A stretch of DNA of 64,000 nt from Anabaena azotica FACHB-119 (GCF_014697625.1 NZ_JACJSG010000016.1:1-64000), one strand, 5' to 3'. Positions 8,646-18,292 are shown, counted from the first letter of the stretch. Notes: generated from the sequence alone by a model not told the origin. Numbers and translations are program-made.

Positions 8646-9689
8646 GTGACAAAAATTACTATTTACCCTGAGTATATGCGTCAATTCGGTAAAGCACAAG
8701 GAAGTACATTTTGTCTTGTTACTAATTCTCGTTTAATTAATCAATTTATACTTCACAAAGGAAATAAATATAAAAATTATAAAATTATTTCCTATGATCC
8801 AGAAGATAACTTTACAGAAATCATCAGGAATCAAACTCCTGAAATGTCTCACATTCTTGTCATTGCCCCAGATTGTTATTTTCGCTCACCTGATCCACTG
8901 GAACTGGGGAATTATAGAAAACTTTGTGTCATGCCTTGTAATTCAACACCTACATCGGTAGAAGCTATTAATCATTTTCTCCACTCTGCTAAACGCATTA
9001 ACCCCTATGAGCATGAAAAGGTGGCTGAACAGTTATTTATAAATTTTGCAGAAGCGACTCAAATAAAATTTATTGACGAGCAATATAAAACAGTGTGCGA
9101 ATTTCAGCATTTAAATGATTATTTACAGTGGCATGAACAAATTGGAGAGCTTAATTGGGGTGAACAACAGTTATTTCCTGCAGGAGAAATTAGTGTTTTA
9201 CCTGTAGAACTATTTGCTTTAAATTTAAATAGTAGATTAGAGATGAATGGGGAATTAGCTTTAAAAGGAATTCCTATAGTTCATTCTGGTATATGTTCTT
9301 TTTTACCAGAAGATCAAGCAAGGATTTTTCAGGATTTATCTAAAATTCAGGAACACGCTGTCATTGTTAGTTTATATAAAGGTTTTATTACTAAAATAGA
9401 AGCTTCTCATCCAGACGCAAAACTAGCTGCGGATATGTTAAATGCGATGTGCGAAGTCGATTCTAGATACCGCGTGATTGTAGAGATTGGATTTTCTATT
9501 AATAATACTTTTAAATTATTTCCAGAAAATTGTGCGATGAATGAAGTTTATGCTGCTACTACTAATGGTACGGTCCATTTTGGAATAGGATTAATTCCTC
9601 ATACTCAATATCATGTAGATATTATCTGTCCATTTATTAAAGTACTTGGTAAAAATGAGCAATTAATATTTGGCGGCATGATATCTTGA
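8646..9689 (+). CDS. M29-aminopeptidase-like metalloprotein, paralogue 2
   Basis: 347 residues from GTG 8646, with AAGGA about nine bases upstream; no better ATG exists near. It aligns along its whole length with the preceding gene (shared YPEYMRQFG/YPARFKQFG start, HILVIAPDC, WGEQQ-FP, NAMNEVY/NCAMNEVY). The same candidate ligands are kept: FPAGEISVL, VEIGFSINN, VHFGIGL, QYHVDIICP. The pair clearly arose by tandem duplication but has diverged a good deal, which suggests two distinct jobs or a heterodimer. It converges on the WD40 gene, whose end is 28 bp away. Confidence 0.6.
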   Translation: MTKITIYPEYMRQFGKAQGSTFCLVTNSRLINQFILHKGNKYKNYKIISYDPEDNFTEIIRNQTPEMSHILVIAPDCYFRSPDPLELGNYRKLCVMPCNSTPTSVEAINHFLHSAKRINPYEHEKVAEQLFINFAEATQIKFIDEQYKTVCEFQHLNDYLQWHEQIGELNWGEQQLFPAGEISVLPVELFALNLNSRLEMNGELALKGIPIVHSGICSFLPEDQARIFQDLSKIQEHAVIVSLYKGFITKIEASHPDAKLAADMLNAMCEVDSRYRVIVEIGFSINNTFKLFPENCAMNEVYAATTNGTVHFGIGLIPHTQYHVDIICPFIKVLGKNEQLIFGGMIS

Positions 9690-9717
9690 TATCTATTGAT
9701 AAAGTCAAGTTAATTAA

Positions 9718-12700
9718 TTAAACCTCTATGGAATATTCTTGCTCAGGCAAGATATCATCAACTGCTCCCAAAGCTTTTAGAGTAGATATCTCTGTCTCAG
9801 TTAAACCCATTATTTTGGTAATATTCATTCCTTGATAAGGTCCATCTGCCTTTAATGTTTGATAGCAATCAAAAGTTTCTAAATTCCAAAGTTTTATAGT
9901 CTCATCTTGACTACTACTGGCTAATATTCCATCATTCCTAAATGCAACAGAGCGAACCCACTTATTGTGTCCTCTAAGAACTTTTAAACATTTACCAGTT
10001 TGAACATCCCAAAGTCTCACCGTTGTATCATCACTACCACTAGCTAGAATTTTACTATCAGGGCTAAAAGCAACTGATACAACTTTATCTTTATGACCCT
10101 TCAAAAGGTGAAAATCTATAACTTCAAATTTTTTATCAGTATTGACCTTCCAAATTTTAATCGTCTTATCATCACTGCTACTTGCTAAGTATTCACCATT
10201 AGCACTAAAAGCAACTGCCCTCACCCTACCTTTATGTACCTCTAAATGTTGGACAAATTTCCCAGTTTGACCGTTCCACTGCCAAATTATTATCTTTTTG
10301 TCATCACTACCACTAGCTAAGAAATTGCCATGAGGATGAAAAGCCACGGATCTGACCCTATCTTTATGACCTTCATGAAAATTGTTACGTGTTTCCAACG
10401 TTTCCAGGCATTCTTCAGCATTAATATCCCATATTTTTATTGTCGTATCTTCGCTGCCACTGGCTAAAGTTTTGCCATCAGGACTGAATGCAACTGACAA
10501 TATCCAGTTCTTGTGACCCTCCAATTTTTTGAGAAGTGTTCCAGTTTCAACATTCCAAATCTTGACAATTTTTTCATCACTGCCAGTTGCTATAATGCTG
10601 GAATCTGAAGGATGAAAAGTAACTGACCATACCCAATAGCTCTGTTCCAAAAACTCTTTAATACATGAGTATTGTGTTTCACTGTCAGAACGCAAATCCC
10701 AGAGTCGAACTTTTTGATCCTCACTGCCATTAACTAAATACTTTCCATCATTACTAAAAGCGACTGACCATACTCTATCAGTTTGTCCTTCAAATGTTTG
10801 GAGACATTTGCCTTCCTGAACATGCCAAATTTTCACTGTTTTATCTTCACTACCACTAGCTAGCTTGCTACCATCAAGGGTAAAAGCAACTGACCTAATT
10901 CGACTTTTATGACCTATAAATGTTCTGAATGGTTCAAGGGTGTCAATATCATAAATTCTGAGAACTGCATCGTCACTAGCTACGGCTAGTTTCCGATCAT
11001 CATTAGGACTAAAGGCCAGCCCCCAAATGCGGCTTTCACCCAACTTGAGTATTTTTAGGCATTTATGATTTAGGCAATCAAAAATTCTGACAGTTGCATC
11101 GGCGCTTCCACTAGCAATCAGCTGACCATCACGGTTAAAAGCAACTGCTTGTACCCTTTCTTCGTGATCTGTAAAAACTTTAATTGGCTTACCTATTTCT
11201 GTATCCCAAAGTATTACCTTTTTGTCATCACTACCACTAACCAGACTATTGCTACAGGGACTAAAAGCAAGAGACCATACTCGCATCTGATGACCTGTCA
11301 AGGTACGTATAAAACTTCCTGTTTTAATATCCCAGAGCTTAATAGTTGCATCATCACTACCACTGGCAAGAAGCAAGCCATCTTTATCAAAGGCAACACA
11401 ACGTACCCAATCATCGTGAGATTGTTCTTCCTCAAGTAACTCTGTCAAGGTTTTTAAGTGTTCACCTGTCTTCACATCCCAAATTTTGACTGTTTTATCA
11501 TCGCTAGCACTTGCCAATTTATGACCATCAGGAGGACTAAACTTAACTGACCATACCCAATTTTTGTGATCTTTAAATTTTTGCAGTAGATGACCATCTG
11601 TAACATTCCATACACAAATTTCTCCGCTAGAATCACCTGTTGCGACAGCATTACCGTGGGGACTCAAAGCGACTGCTAAAACATGACTAAGCTTGTTTGT
11701 AAAAATTGAGTTAGTGATATCAGCACCAGAAAAATTAGTTCCTTTTAACTCCACCCCTTGTAAGTACGCTTGTCTTATGGCTAAAGATGAAAAATTTCTT
11801 CCATTTAAATTTCCTGTAAGATTATAAATAAAATTTACCAAGTTTCCGCCTGCATATCCAGGTTTTAAGGGTGATTCTGTTTGTAGCTTTTTAATAATTT
11901 CTTCTAGCCTTTTTTCAAGGTTACTGGCACTTCCAAAAATATTAATTAAGCGTTTTTGAATTGGTTCAAGTATCAATCGACGTTGAATATCTCGCACATA
12001 TTCACCCGTAGTTGCCTTGAGTAAAGCATAGTTATTGAAGAAATTGATGTCACCAGTTTTCAATTCTTCTGTTACTTGGCTTACCAAGCGTTCAATCATA
12101 TACTCCATTATTACTGGATGAAGTGAAAAAACACTAACATCTCTGGCTTCTATGACCTTGGTTTCTTCTGAAGATACTTTTGCTTGAGGTATAATCTTTT
12201 GAATTTTCCCTTTTTGTATAGATAATTGATTCTGTAAAGATTGTAGAATGAAATCTACTTTTTGTTGTGCTATTGGCGATAAAATATCATCTTTAAGTTC
12301 TAAAATTGAAACACCCTTTTGGTTAATTGCCAGCCAGTACATAACATCTTTTTCATCATCTGACAATTGTTCAAAGTGCCAATCCAGAAGTTGATGTATG
12401 GTTTCAAAAATAGTTTTTCCAGTCTGAAAAAATTCAGCTATGTTACCAGAACAAACATCAATAATATAGTTTGTTGCTAGCTTTAAAGCTAAAGGATTAC
12501 CATTATAAAACTCAATAATCTCCTTCCATTCTTCTTCTGTACCAGTTAAAGATTCAAATCGAGAATTAGCAATAAATTGCATCAATTGTTTACCAGCCAT
12601 CTCATTTAATCCGTTGAGATGTAAAGAGCGAACATAACTGTTAACCACTTCAAGTTCAGCAATCTCTGGGTGTTTTTCACGACTGGTAATCATTAAACAG

Positions 12701-14250
12701 CTTTGATGCTTAATTTCACCAATCTTCCTAAAAAGAGTTCCATAATTTTCATATTCTTTATCATATTTACCACGATGTTCTCCTTTTTTTAATATTGATT
12801 CTGCATTATCAAATATTAAAAGGCATCTGTATTTATTTAGTAAATTTAATAATATTTGAATTTGAGAATTAATCTCATTGGAGAAATCAATTTCTTGGGA
12901 TAAAAATCGAATAATTTCTGGCAAAATATCTTTAAGCAGTCTTCCTTCTCGAAGCGATCGCCAAATCACATAGTCAAACTGCTCCGTAATTTCTCTTGCC
13001 AATTTTAAAGATAAATCAGTTTTGCCGATTCCTCCCCTACTGAGTCTTAAAGATAAATCAGTTTTACCAATTCCTCCCATTCCTAAGATAGCTACTATCC
13101 GACAACGCTCTTCAATAATCCATTTTCTTAGCGTCTCTATTTCTTTCTCTCGTCCAAAAAATCTACTAGTATCAGGTGCTCTTTCCCAGTCTTGTTTTGC
13201 TATAGGATGACTTACTTGCTCTTGCGTTGAAATTTTATTTGCATCTTCAGAAAATTTTTGATGTAGAGGGTGTTCTCTAGGTGCTAATTGAGAAAGAGTA
13301 TAAGCTAAATTTTTATAAGCTTTTCTTAAATCTGCCGAACTAGCTTTTCTGTTTTCTTCAACAGCTAATTTCTCTTTATAGTCATAATAGGCTATATAAG
13401 GAATTTTTAGATCAATAAATGCTCGTTCTCTAAACTTTAATAAACTATTATTAAATACTTCTTGTTCAATTCCAAAAAGATTTTCAAACTCATCTTGAAA
13501 AGCATCCAAAGATTCTTTTTCAAAGATATTAACTCTACTAGGAACAAATATCAAAGATATTTTTCTATTATCTCTCTTTTTGATAAGTTCAGGATTGGTT
13601 AAGCTTTTTGCTACTTTGTGTACACCATAAATGCTTTGATCTTGTGTTGTTACGAACATGACTACTACATCAGCTAGATGATGGGTGCAAACTCCACCCA
13701 TTTCAGTTATACCTGTGCGGCTGTCAATTAATATAACATCAGCTCTTGCTTTAAGATTCTTGATTAACTGCTCAAAAAAATTATTACCTTGTTGATTAAT
13801 ATAAAAATCATCAAAGTCAAAAGCTCGGACACTCGCAGCATATTCTATAAATTCGTTACGACAACCGGATGGGATGAAAGATAATGTACCACCTGCATCA
13901 CTTGGGTGATCAACATTTATAATAAAATCATCAAGAGATTGAGGATTTGCGAAAAATTTCTCTGCTACATTTGACAACCTTTTAGATTCTTTATCCTGGC
14001 TAAATCCCATATTATATAAAGCGAAAAATTTTTTATAGCGATTTAATAAATCAATTACACCGCATTTTTCTTGCCATTTTCCATGATTGTAAGAACTAGA
14101 ATTTAAAAAGAAACGCTCTAGTCCGGGGGCTTCTAAATCAAAATCTATCATTAAAACTTTCAGCCCATACTCGTATAGTAATTTGGCTATATTAGCTAGG
14201 GCCATTGAACGCCCTGTTCCACCCTTATAAGAATAAAATGTATATATCAT
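9718..14250 (-). CDS. KGGxGR ATPase / NB-ARC STAND NTPase / 14 WD40 repeats
   Basis: A 1510-residue signalling NTPase. Residues 1-330 are a MinD/ParA-like ATPase of the KGGVGR variant (SYKGGTGRSMALAN at 7-20, DFDLEAPGLE at 36-45). A linker leads to FFGREKEI and an NB-ARC module (Walker A from 392, Walker B CLLIFDNAE, sensor MITSREK). A short pentapeptide-like link (ELKGTNFSGADIT) precedes about 14 WD40 repeats, enough for two seven-bladed propellers, and a GLTETEISTLKALGA tail. The Walker A is duplicated in tandem (residues 392-405 and 406-419). From memory, KGGVGR plus NB-ARC is the FxsT layout of FxSxx-COOH systems, with TPRs replaced here by WD40. Last gene of a three-gene operon. Confidence 0.85.
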   Translation of the reverse strand: MIYTFYSYKGGTGRSMALANIAKLLYEYGLKVLMIDFDLEAPGLERFFLNSSSYNHGKWQEKCGVIDLLNRYKKFFALYNMGFSQDKESKRLSNVAEKFFANPQSLDDFIINVDHPSDAGGTLSFIPSGCRNEFIEYAASVRAFDFDDFYINQQGNNFFEQLIKNLKARADVILIDSRTGITEMGGVCTHHLADVVVMFVTTQDQSIYGVHKVAKSLTNPELIKKRDNRKISLIFVPSRVNIFEKESLDAFQDEFENLFGIEQEVFNNSLLKFRERAFIDLKIPYIAYYDYKEKLAVEENRKASSADLRKAYKNLAYTLSQLAPREHPLHQKFSEDANKISTQEQVSHPIAKQDWERAPDTSRFFGREKEIETLRKWIIEERCRIVAILGMGGIGKTDLSLRLSRGGIGKTDLSLKLAREITEQFDYVIWRSLREGRLLKDILPEIIRFLSQEIDFSNEINSQIQILLNLLNKYRCLLIFDNAESILKKGEHRGKYDKEYENYGTLFRKIGEIKHQSCLMITSREKHPEIAELEVVNSYVRSLHLNGLNEMAGKQLMQFIANSRFESLTGTEEEWKEIIEFYNGNPLALKLATNYIIDVCSGNIAEFFQTGKTIFETIHQLLDWHFEQLSDDEKDVMYWLAINQKGVSILELKDDILSPIAQQKVDFILQSLQNQLSIQKGKIQKIIPQAKVSSEETKVIEARDVSVFSLHPVIMEYMIERLVSQVTEELKTGDINFFNNYALLKATTGEYVRDIQRRLILEPIQKRLINIFGSASNLEKRLEEIIKKLQTESPLKPGYAGGNLVNFIYNLTGNLNGRNFSSLAIRQAYLQGVELKGTNFSGADITNSIFTNKLSHVLAVALSPHGNAVATGDSSGEICVWNVTDGHLLQKFKDHKNWVWSVKFSPPDGHKLASASDDKTVKIWDVKTGEHLKTLTELLEEEQSHDDWVRCVAFDKDGLLLASGSDDATIKLWDIKTGSFIRTLTGHQMRVWSLAFSPCSNSLVSGSDDKKVILWDTEIGKPIKVFTDHEERVQAVAFNRDGQLIASGSADATVRIFDCLNHKCLKILKLGESRIWGLAFSPNDDRKLAVASDDAVLRIYDIDTLEPFRTFIGHKSRIRSVAFTLDGSKLASGSEDKTVKIWHVQEGKCLQTFEGQTDRVWSVAFSNDGKYLVNGSEDQKVRLWDLRSDSETQYSCIKEFLEQSYWVWSVTFHPSDSSIIATGSDEKIVKIWNVETGTLLKKLEGHKNWILSVAFSPDGKTLASGSEDTTIKIWDINAEECLETLETRNNFHEGHKDRVRSVAFHPHGNFLASGSDDKKIIIWQWNGQTGKFVQHLEVHKGRVRAVAFSANGEYLASSSDDKTIKIWKVNTDKKFEVIDFHLLKGHKDKVVSVAFSPDSKILASGSDDTTVRLWDVQTGKCLKVLRGHNKWVRSVAFRNDGILASSSQDETIKLWNLETFDCYQTLKADGPYQGMNITKIMGLTETEISTLKALGAVDDILPEQEYSIEV
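12994..13077 (-). repeat. In-frame tandem duplication of the Walker A segment
   Basis: Two adjacent 42-bp copies encode GGIGKTDLSLRLSR and GGIGKTDLSLKLAR. Both copies keep GKT. They differ at several bases, including silent ones (for example gccgatt versus accaatt on the + strand), so the duplication is not a fresh sequencing or assembly slip. Confidence 0.9.
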
Positions 14251-14314
14251 AACATCTTTAATGAAATTCTAGTCCTTTGCGTTATTATTTTCTAGTTTAT
14301 TAATCAATAGATTA

Positions 14315-15370
14315 TTAACCATTAAAAAACTGTGTATTTATGTCTTCAGATTTGTATAAATCTTTAATTCGACTTTTTAACTCAATCCCAAACTGTGTCA
14401 GCCAATATTCGTCGTTTTCACATTGGATTTGTATATACTCGCTTCTTTCTCTTTGTCTATCCTGCCTACGGATGCTAGCCTCCATCTCTGAGATTTGTAA
14501 CTCAATAATGACAGACATTTCTGTAATCACTCTTATCCAATTGTCTCTTGCTATCGTAAACAGTGTGGTATTGGGAGATACATCAATTGAGGAAAGTTGC
14601 AGAGACTTTTGAATTTTAGGGTGTCGCACCGAAACAGTATCGACGATGACAAGACATCCATTTTGACGTAATTTTTTCAGCCTAGCTCGGTTTTGAATTG
14701 TATTGATGGTCTGAATGTCTAGAAATTCAGCAGTTAAAGGACGCTTATAGTCTGTTTCTTGAATTGCTTGATTGACTAACTCTTGTATGGTTAATGAACT
14801 ACCACTATTTGCAAAAGGTCTCCACAAAGAAGGTTTATCACCGTAGTATTCAATCCATTCATTCTCTTCGTTAGTATTATTGCCGTAAAGTGCATTTACT
14901 ATTTTCTGAAAATCCTCACACAACTTACTCCGATCATAAATACAAGCTTTTCCTGAAGCTAACTCTCCGGCTTCTGCTTGAGTCATCACAACAAGTACAA
15001 TCGGTATAGGGTATGGTTCTATTTCTTGATTAGGTGAAAACTTTTTTAGGTCATTAATGTAAATATTTATGAGAGTTTGGGCTTGAGTTACACTGTCTAC
15101 AGACCAGTTCGATTGTATGTAATTGAGATTATCAGATTGATTAATAAAATCACTGAGTACTTGTTTGTTTAAATCCTTTGCGTATTTTTGTAGAATATGA
15201 ATCAAGATATTGTACAACTTTTGTCCAGAATCGGAATTAAAAGAATAACCTAATGTCTCTATTTGTGTTTCAATCTCTGTTAATATATCCTTCCAAGTAG
15301 AATCTTGAATAGCATTTTTTAAATCATTCCATTTTGGACGTATATTTGCGTCGTTCTCACTATTTACCAT
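14315..15370 (-). CDS. FxsC C-terminal-domain-like protein of a conflict-type operon
   Basis: 351 residues, soluble. From about residue 120 the pattern resembles, from memory, the C-terminal domain of FxsC: PIPIVLVVMTQ (strand), the GELASGKACIYDR loop, YGDKPSLWRPF, a helix with LVNQAI, then the buried strand CLVIVDTVSVRHP and FTIARDNWIRVI. The TIR-like N-terminal domain of FxsC is absent; residues 1-110 are helical instead. It lies 64 bp before the KGGxGR/NB-ARC/WD40 gene and 73 bp after a membrane-anchored protein, all on one strand. It is probably the effector or adaptor of that NTPase. The family match is recalled, not searched; treat as plausible. Confidence 0.5.
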   Translation of the reverse strand: MVNSENDANIRPKWNDLKNAIQDSTWKDILTEIETQIETLGYSFNSDSGQKLYNILIHILQKYAKDLNKQVLSDFINQSDNLNYIQSNWSVDSVTQAQTLINIYINDLKKFSPNQEIEPYPIPIVLVVMTQAEAGELASGKACIYDRSKLCEDFQKIVNALYGNNTNEENEWIEYYGDKPSLWRPFANSGSSLTIQELVNQAIQETDYKRPLTAEFLDIQTINTIQNRARLKKLRQNGCLVIVDTVSVRHPKIQKSLQLSSIDVSPNTTLFTIARDNWIRVITEMSVIIELQISEMEASIRRQDRQRERSEYIQIQCENDEYWLTQFGIELKSRIKDLYKSEDINTQFFNG

Positions 15371-15443
15371 ATTTTTTGGTTCACCAATAAGACTTTTTGG
15401 GAATATTTAATAATGAACAGGGTTTATGTTTCTTATTAAAAGT

Positions 15444-16427
15444 TCATTTTTCTTTTTGCTGATTGTTATAATTATTAATTATTCTGATTATTCTTTCTGC
15501 TTGATTTACAGTTCTTACTTGCCAGCCAGACTGAGAAAATAATGAAGCATTTCGCTGCTGACTAACTGCTTTAATCTGATTCTTAATCTCTTCTATGTGC
15601 TGCTTTAAGGATTCAGAGTTGTTATTTATTAATTCTAGAATTTCGGTATTATTTATTAAGTTTTCTCTAATCTCATCTTGATTTTCGTTAACTGACTTAA
15701 TCAATTCCTCTAACGTATCTAATTGAGCTAGTATTTGTGGCAAATGCTTGGCAAAATCTCGAAAGGTATCTTCTAAATCTTGTACTGTAAGTTGAGTAAT
15801 CTGTAAATTGCTCAAATTATTATTAATTTGTCTTAATAAGAAAGTCTGCAAAACATTTACAAGAACTGGTTTATTCCTAATTTCATCTGCAAAAAAAGCA
15901 CACATCCGTTCAAACAAACCAGTTTCTATTTGTTCAACTTTCTGTAGATAAAATAAAGGAGGATTGTCTTGACGAATTGATAATTTTAATCTTTCCCGAA
16001 CAGAGTTTATGCTATTTTTAGATAAATCGTCACCTAATAATAGTAAATCTTGAATTTCTTGTGGTGAAGAAATAGGCGTAATCGATAGTTGCTCTTGATT
16101 TAACTGTTTTAAATCCCTTTTTAGCTGTCTTTCTTTTTCATAAATCCATTCTCTGTCTTGAGAAGAAACAGCAACCCTTACAGAGGAACTTCGTTGACTT
16201 TCTAGCTCTTGACGGCAATCTGAAACAATGCTTTGCTGTGCTAGTAGAAATGCTCGTGTAGTTGCTTTTTGCAACTCCTGATTGTTCGGTACATTTCCCT
16301 GCTGAAAATAATTAACGATAGTTTTAAATCCCTTACTAGCACCTTCAGTAAATAGCTGATCGGTTCGATTACCAACAATACCCGATAAAGCGGCTAATAA
16401 AAACCATGCCCAAGTGATTGGTTCCAT
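15444..16427 (-). CDS. Membrane-anchored coiled-coil protein, first gene of the NTPase operon
   Basis: 327 residues. An N-terminal hydrophobic segment (about 5-20, TWAWFLLAALSGIVG) should anchor it, leaving a cytoplasmic part. Next comes GASKGFKTIVNYFQQ and LQKATTRAFLLAQQSI, a pattern I associate with N-termini of Nostoc signalling NTPase partners. The middle is helical, and 225-300 is Asn/Gln/Glu-rich coiled coil (repeated LINNNTEILELINNNSESL style). I do not recognise an enzyme. As the first gene of the operon ending in a STAND NTPase, it may be a membrane-located sensor or effector; that is inference from position. Confidence 0.6.
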   Translation of the reverse strand: MEPITWAWFLLAALSGIVGNRTDQLFTEGASKGFKTIVNYFQQGNVPNNQELQKATTRAFLLAQQSIVSDCRQELESQRSSSVRVAVSSQDREWIYEKERQLKRDLKQLNQEQLSITPISSPQEIQDLLLLGDDLSKNSINSVRERLKLSIRQDNPPLFYLQKVEQIETGLFERMCAFFADEIRNKPVLVNVLQTFLLRQINNNLSNLQITQLTVQDLEDTFRDFAKHLPQILAQLDTLEELIKSVNENQDEIRENLINNTEILELINNNSESLKQHIEEIKNQIKAVSQQRNASLFSQSGWQVRTVNQAERIIRIINNYNNQQKEK

Positions 16428-16782
16428 AGCAATACCCTAACTACATTTTAGTTCTTGTAATGAGCCGAAGCACATATATAAAAAATTGCCCGAAAGCTAC
16501 CTGTTAGGTGTTCATCCTTACTAACTCAAAAAGATTCTTGTGTTTACTATACCAAAAACTATAACGTCATAATCGCTTTAAAACTGGCAAAATAGCTGAT
16601 GAAGGGTTGTATTTGCCCAATTGTTCAACTAGCTCGCTGATAAGTTCTGCTTAATGCTGTTTACGCTTATGCTCATAAAATATTTAGTTTAATCTCAATT
16701 AAAATTGATACTTAAAATATTAGTAATTTTTAATACTATTGTAAATAATTTAATTTTTGCACTATGTACGTAATCACAACCC
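16428..16782. other. A/T-rich spacer, no gene seen
   Basis: About 355 bp upstream of the operon above. It must contain the operon promoter, but no clear -35/-10 pair or hairpin stands out. Confidence 0.4.
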
Positions 16783-17352
16783 TTACCAGAAAGGGAAAAA
16801 GCTACTGCCGTAGTTGTAAAACTGTAATCTGCCGAAACCGAGAAATTGGCTGTGGGTTTTTTCACCTGGGGGAGATGCTGTCACCCCAAATAAATAAACT
16901 CCTGAAATTGATGGGTTTTGCCAAGGTTTTAAGCCTATGGTGACTGTTTTACCTGGGGATACTGGCGGATCAAATGTGATGGATACTGTTCTGGTTTGAC
17001 GGTTCTGTGTTACATCTTTTAAATTGATGCGATCGCCTCTGCGGGAGCGTGTACCCTCAAAAGCAAAGCTGTCTTTCAGGTCGAAGCGGACATCATCTAC
17101 TCCCTCATGCTGGTTAATTGTGATCTGTTGTAGAGGTTCGCTGGCTTTTTCTGGCACACTAACTGTGAAATAATACGTCGCACCCCAGATATTGACTTGA
17201 TTGTATGTGGTTGCAGCTTCTACAAGTCGCGGTGGTTCTACAAAATAGACTGTACCATCACGCAATTGAATTGCTTGGCTCGGTGCAATGATACATCCGT
17301 TGATGATGGCTACGCTAGCGATCGCTCTCCCTAATAATACTGCAAGGCGCAT
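16783..17352 (-). CDS. Secreted DUF2808 protein
   Basis: 189 residues. A signal peptide is clear (charged start MRLAVLLGR, hydrophobic core, cleavage near SQA-IQL). The mature part fits DUF2808, a cyanobacterial secreted family: YFVEPPRLVEAATT near the N-terminus, YYFTVSVPEKA, INQHEGVDDVRFD, and the VYLFGVTASPPGEKTHSQFLGFGRLQFY end. Likely a beta-rich protein in periplasm or cell surface; biochemical role unknown. A stand-alone gene, divergent from the membrane protein that follows. Confidence 0.8.
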   Translation of the reverse strand: MRLAVLLGRAIASVAIINGCIIAPSQAIQLRDGTVYFVEPPRLVEAATTYNQVNIWGATYYFTVSVPEKASEPLQQITINQHEGVDDVRFDLKDSFAFEGTRSRRGDRINLKDVTQNRQTRTVSITFDPPVSPGKTVTIGLKPWQNPSISGVYLFGVTASPPGEKTHSQFLGFGRLQFYNYGSSFFPFW

Positions 17353-17562
17353 AACTCTACTTGTTTAACCAGTTAGATAATAATTATAACCCGTAGAAAT
17401 TGTTAAAAATTTGCTAAAAAAATTTACATTTATTAGTAATAAATCATCAAAATAACGATTGTTACTGAACAATACAATTGTTTTGTAAAAGATAATTGAT
17501 ATCTATTGTCAAAGCTACTATGAAGGTAAGAAACTAAAGATATAACACCAGCAATTATTCCT

Positions 17563-18054
17563 ATGAATGCTATTTCTAAAGTTGCCTTCAAGCATCCAAG
17601 TTGGCAAACGGCTATATTGTTTGCTCTGGGCTTTTGGCTCAGTGCTAGCCTAGTTTTAGATTGGGTAATTATGCCTAGTCTTTACCTATCAGGGATGATG
17701 AGCCAAGCTGGTTTTACTACAGCAGGTTATGTAATTTTTTGGAGTTTTAATCGCTTAGAATTGTTATCTGCGGCTGTAGTTTTGACTGGCGCACTAGTTT
17801 GGCGCAAAACACATGACTATTGGAACCTAAACATTACCATTGCCGCAGTCATTCTGTTTGCGATCGCTCTCTTAAATACTTATTTCTTAACGCCCCTGAT
17901 GTGTGCTGTTGGAGTTAATCTCAATTTATTTGCAACAGCATCTACTGTTCCTGCACAGATGAATCTACTACACGGCAGTTATTTTCTGCTAGAAGTGGTG
18001 AAATTGGTAGCAGGTGGCGCACTATTTTATTGGTGCTGGCGACAAGCAGATTAG
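17563..18054 (+). CDS. Conserved four-helix membrane protein
   Basis: 163 residues with four hydrophobic segments (about 17-37, 55-75, 88-108, 133-155). Short loops and few charges point to a small integral membrane protein. No catalytic motif or known domain is recognised; it resembles DUF4149-style proteins only loosely. ATG 17563 is the first good start. A bidirectional terminator lies 120 bp downstream. Confidence 0.6.
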   Translation: MNAISKVAFKHPSWQTAILFALGFWLSASLVLDWVIMPSLYLSGMMSQAGFTTAGYVIFWSFNRLELLSAAVVLTGALVWRKTHDYWNLNITIAAVILFAIALLNTYFLTPLMCAVGVNLNLFATASTVPAQMNLLHGSYFLLEVVKLVAGGALFYWCWRQAD

Positions 18055-18177
18055 TTAGAGTAGGGGACGGGGTACAGGTTGCAGCTTTGGAAGTATAATT
18101 TGTATACTTATCTGTCCAGCGATCGCTATAAATTGTTTCGTGTAGTTTTGGGAATGCACATTCAGTTAAATATTGTC

Positions 18178-18212
18178 AAAAAAGACACAAATTAATACTT
18201 TGTGTCTTTTTT
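18178..18212. terminator. Bidirectional intrinsic terminator
   Basis: AAAAAAGACACAAA and TTTGTGTCTTTTTT form a perfect 14-bp stem with A and T tracts on either side, so it can work on both strands between convergent genes. Confidence 0.9.
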
Positions 18213-18292
18213 AATTTGTATTGACAAAGCTGAGGATGGTAATTGCTAACGCTGACATTTATTTCAAATAAGCAGTCGGTATAGGTAGTTTA

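Noticed and set aside
12994..13077. Walker A duplication as an assembly artefact
   Set aside because: The copies differ at silent and non-silent positions, so they are two real sequences.
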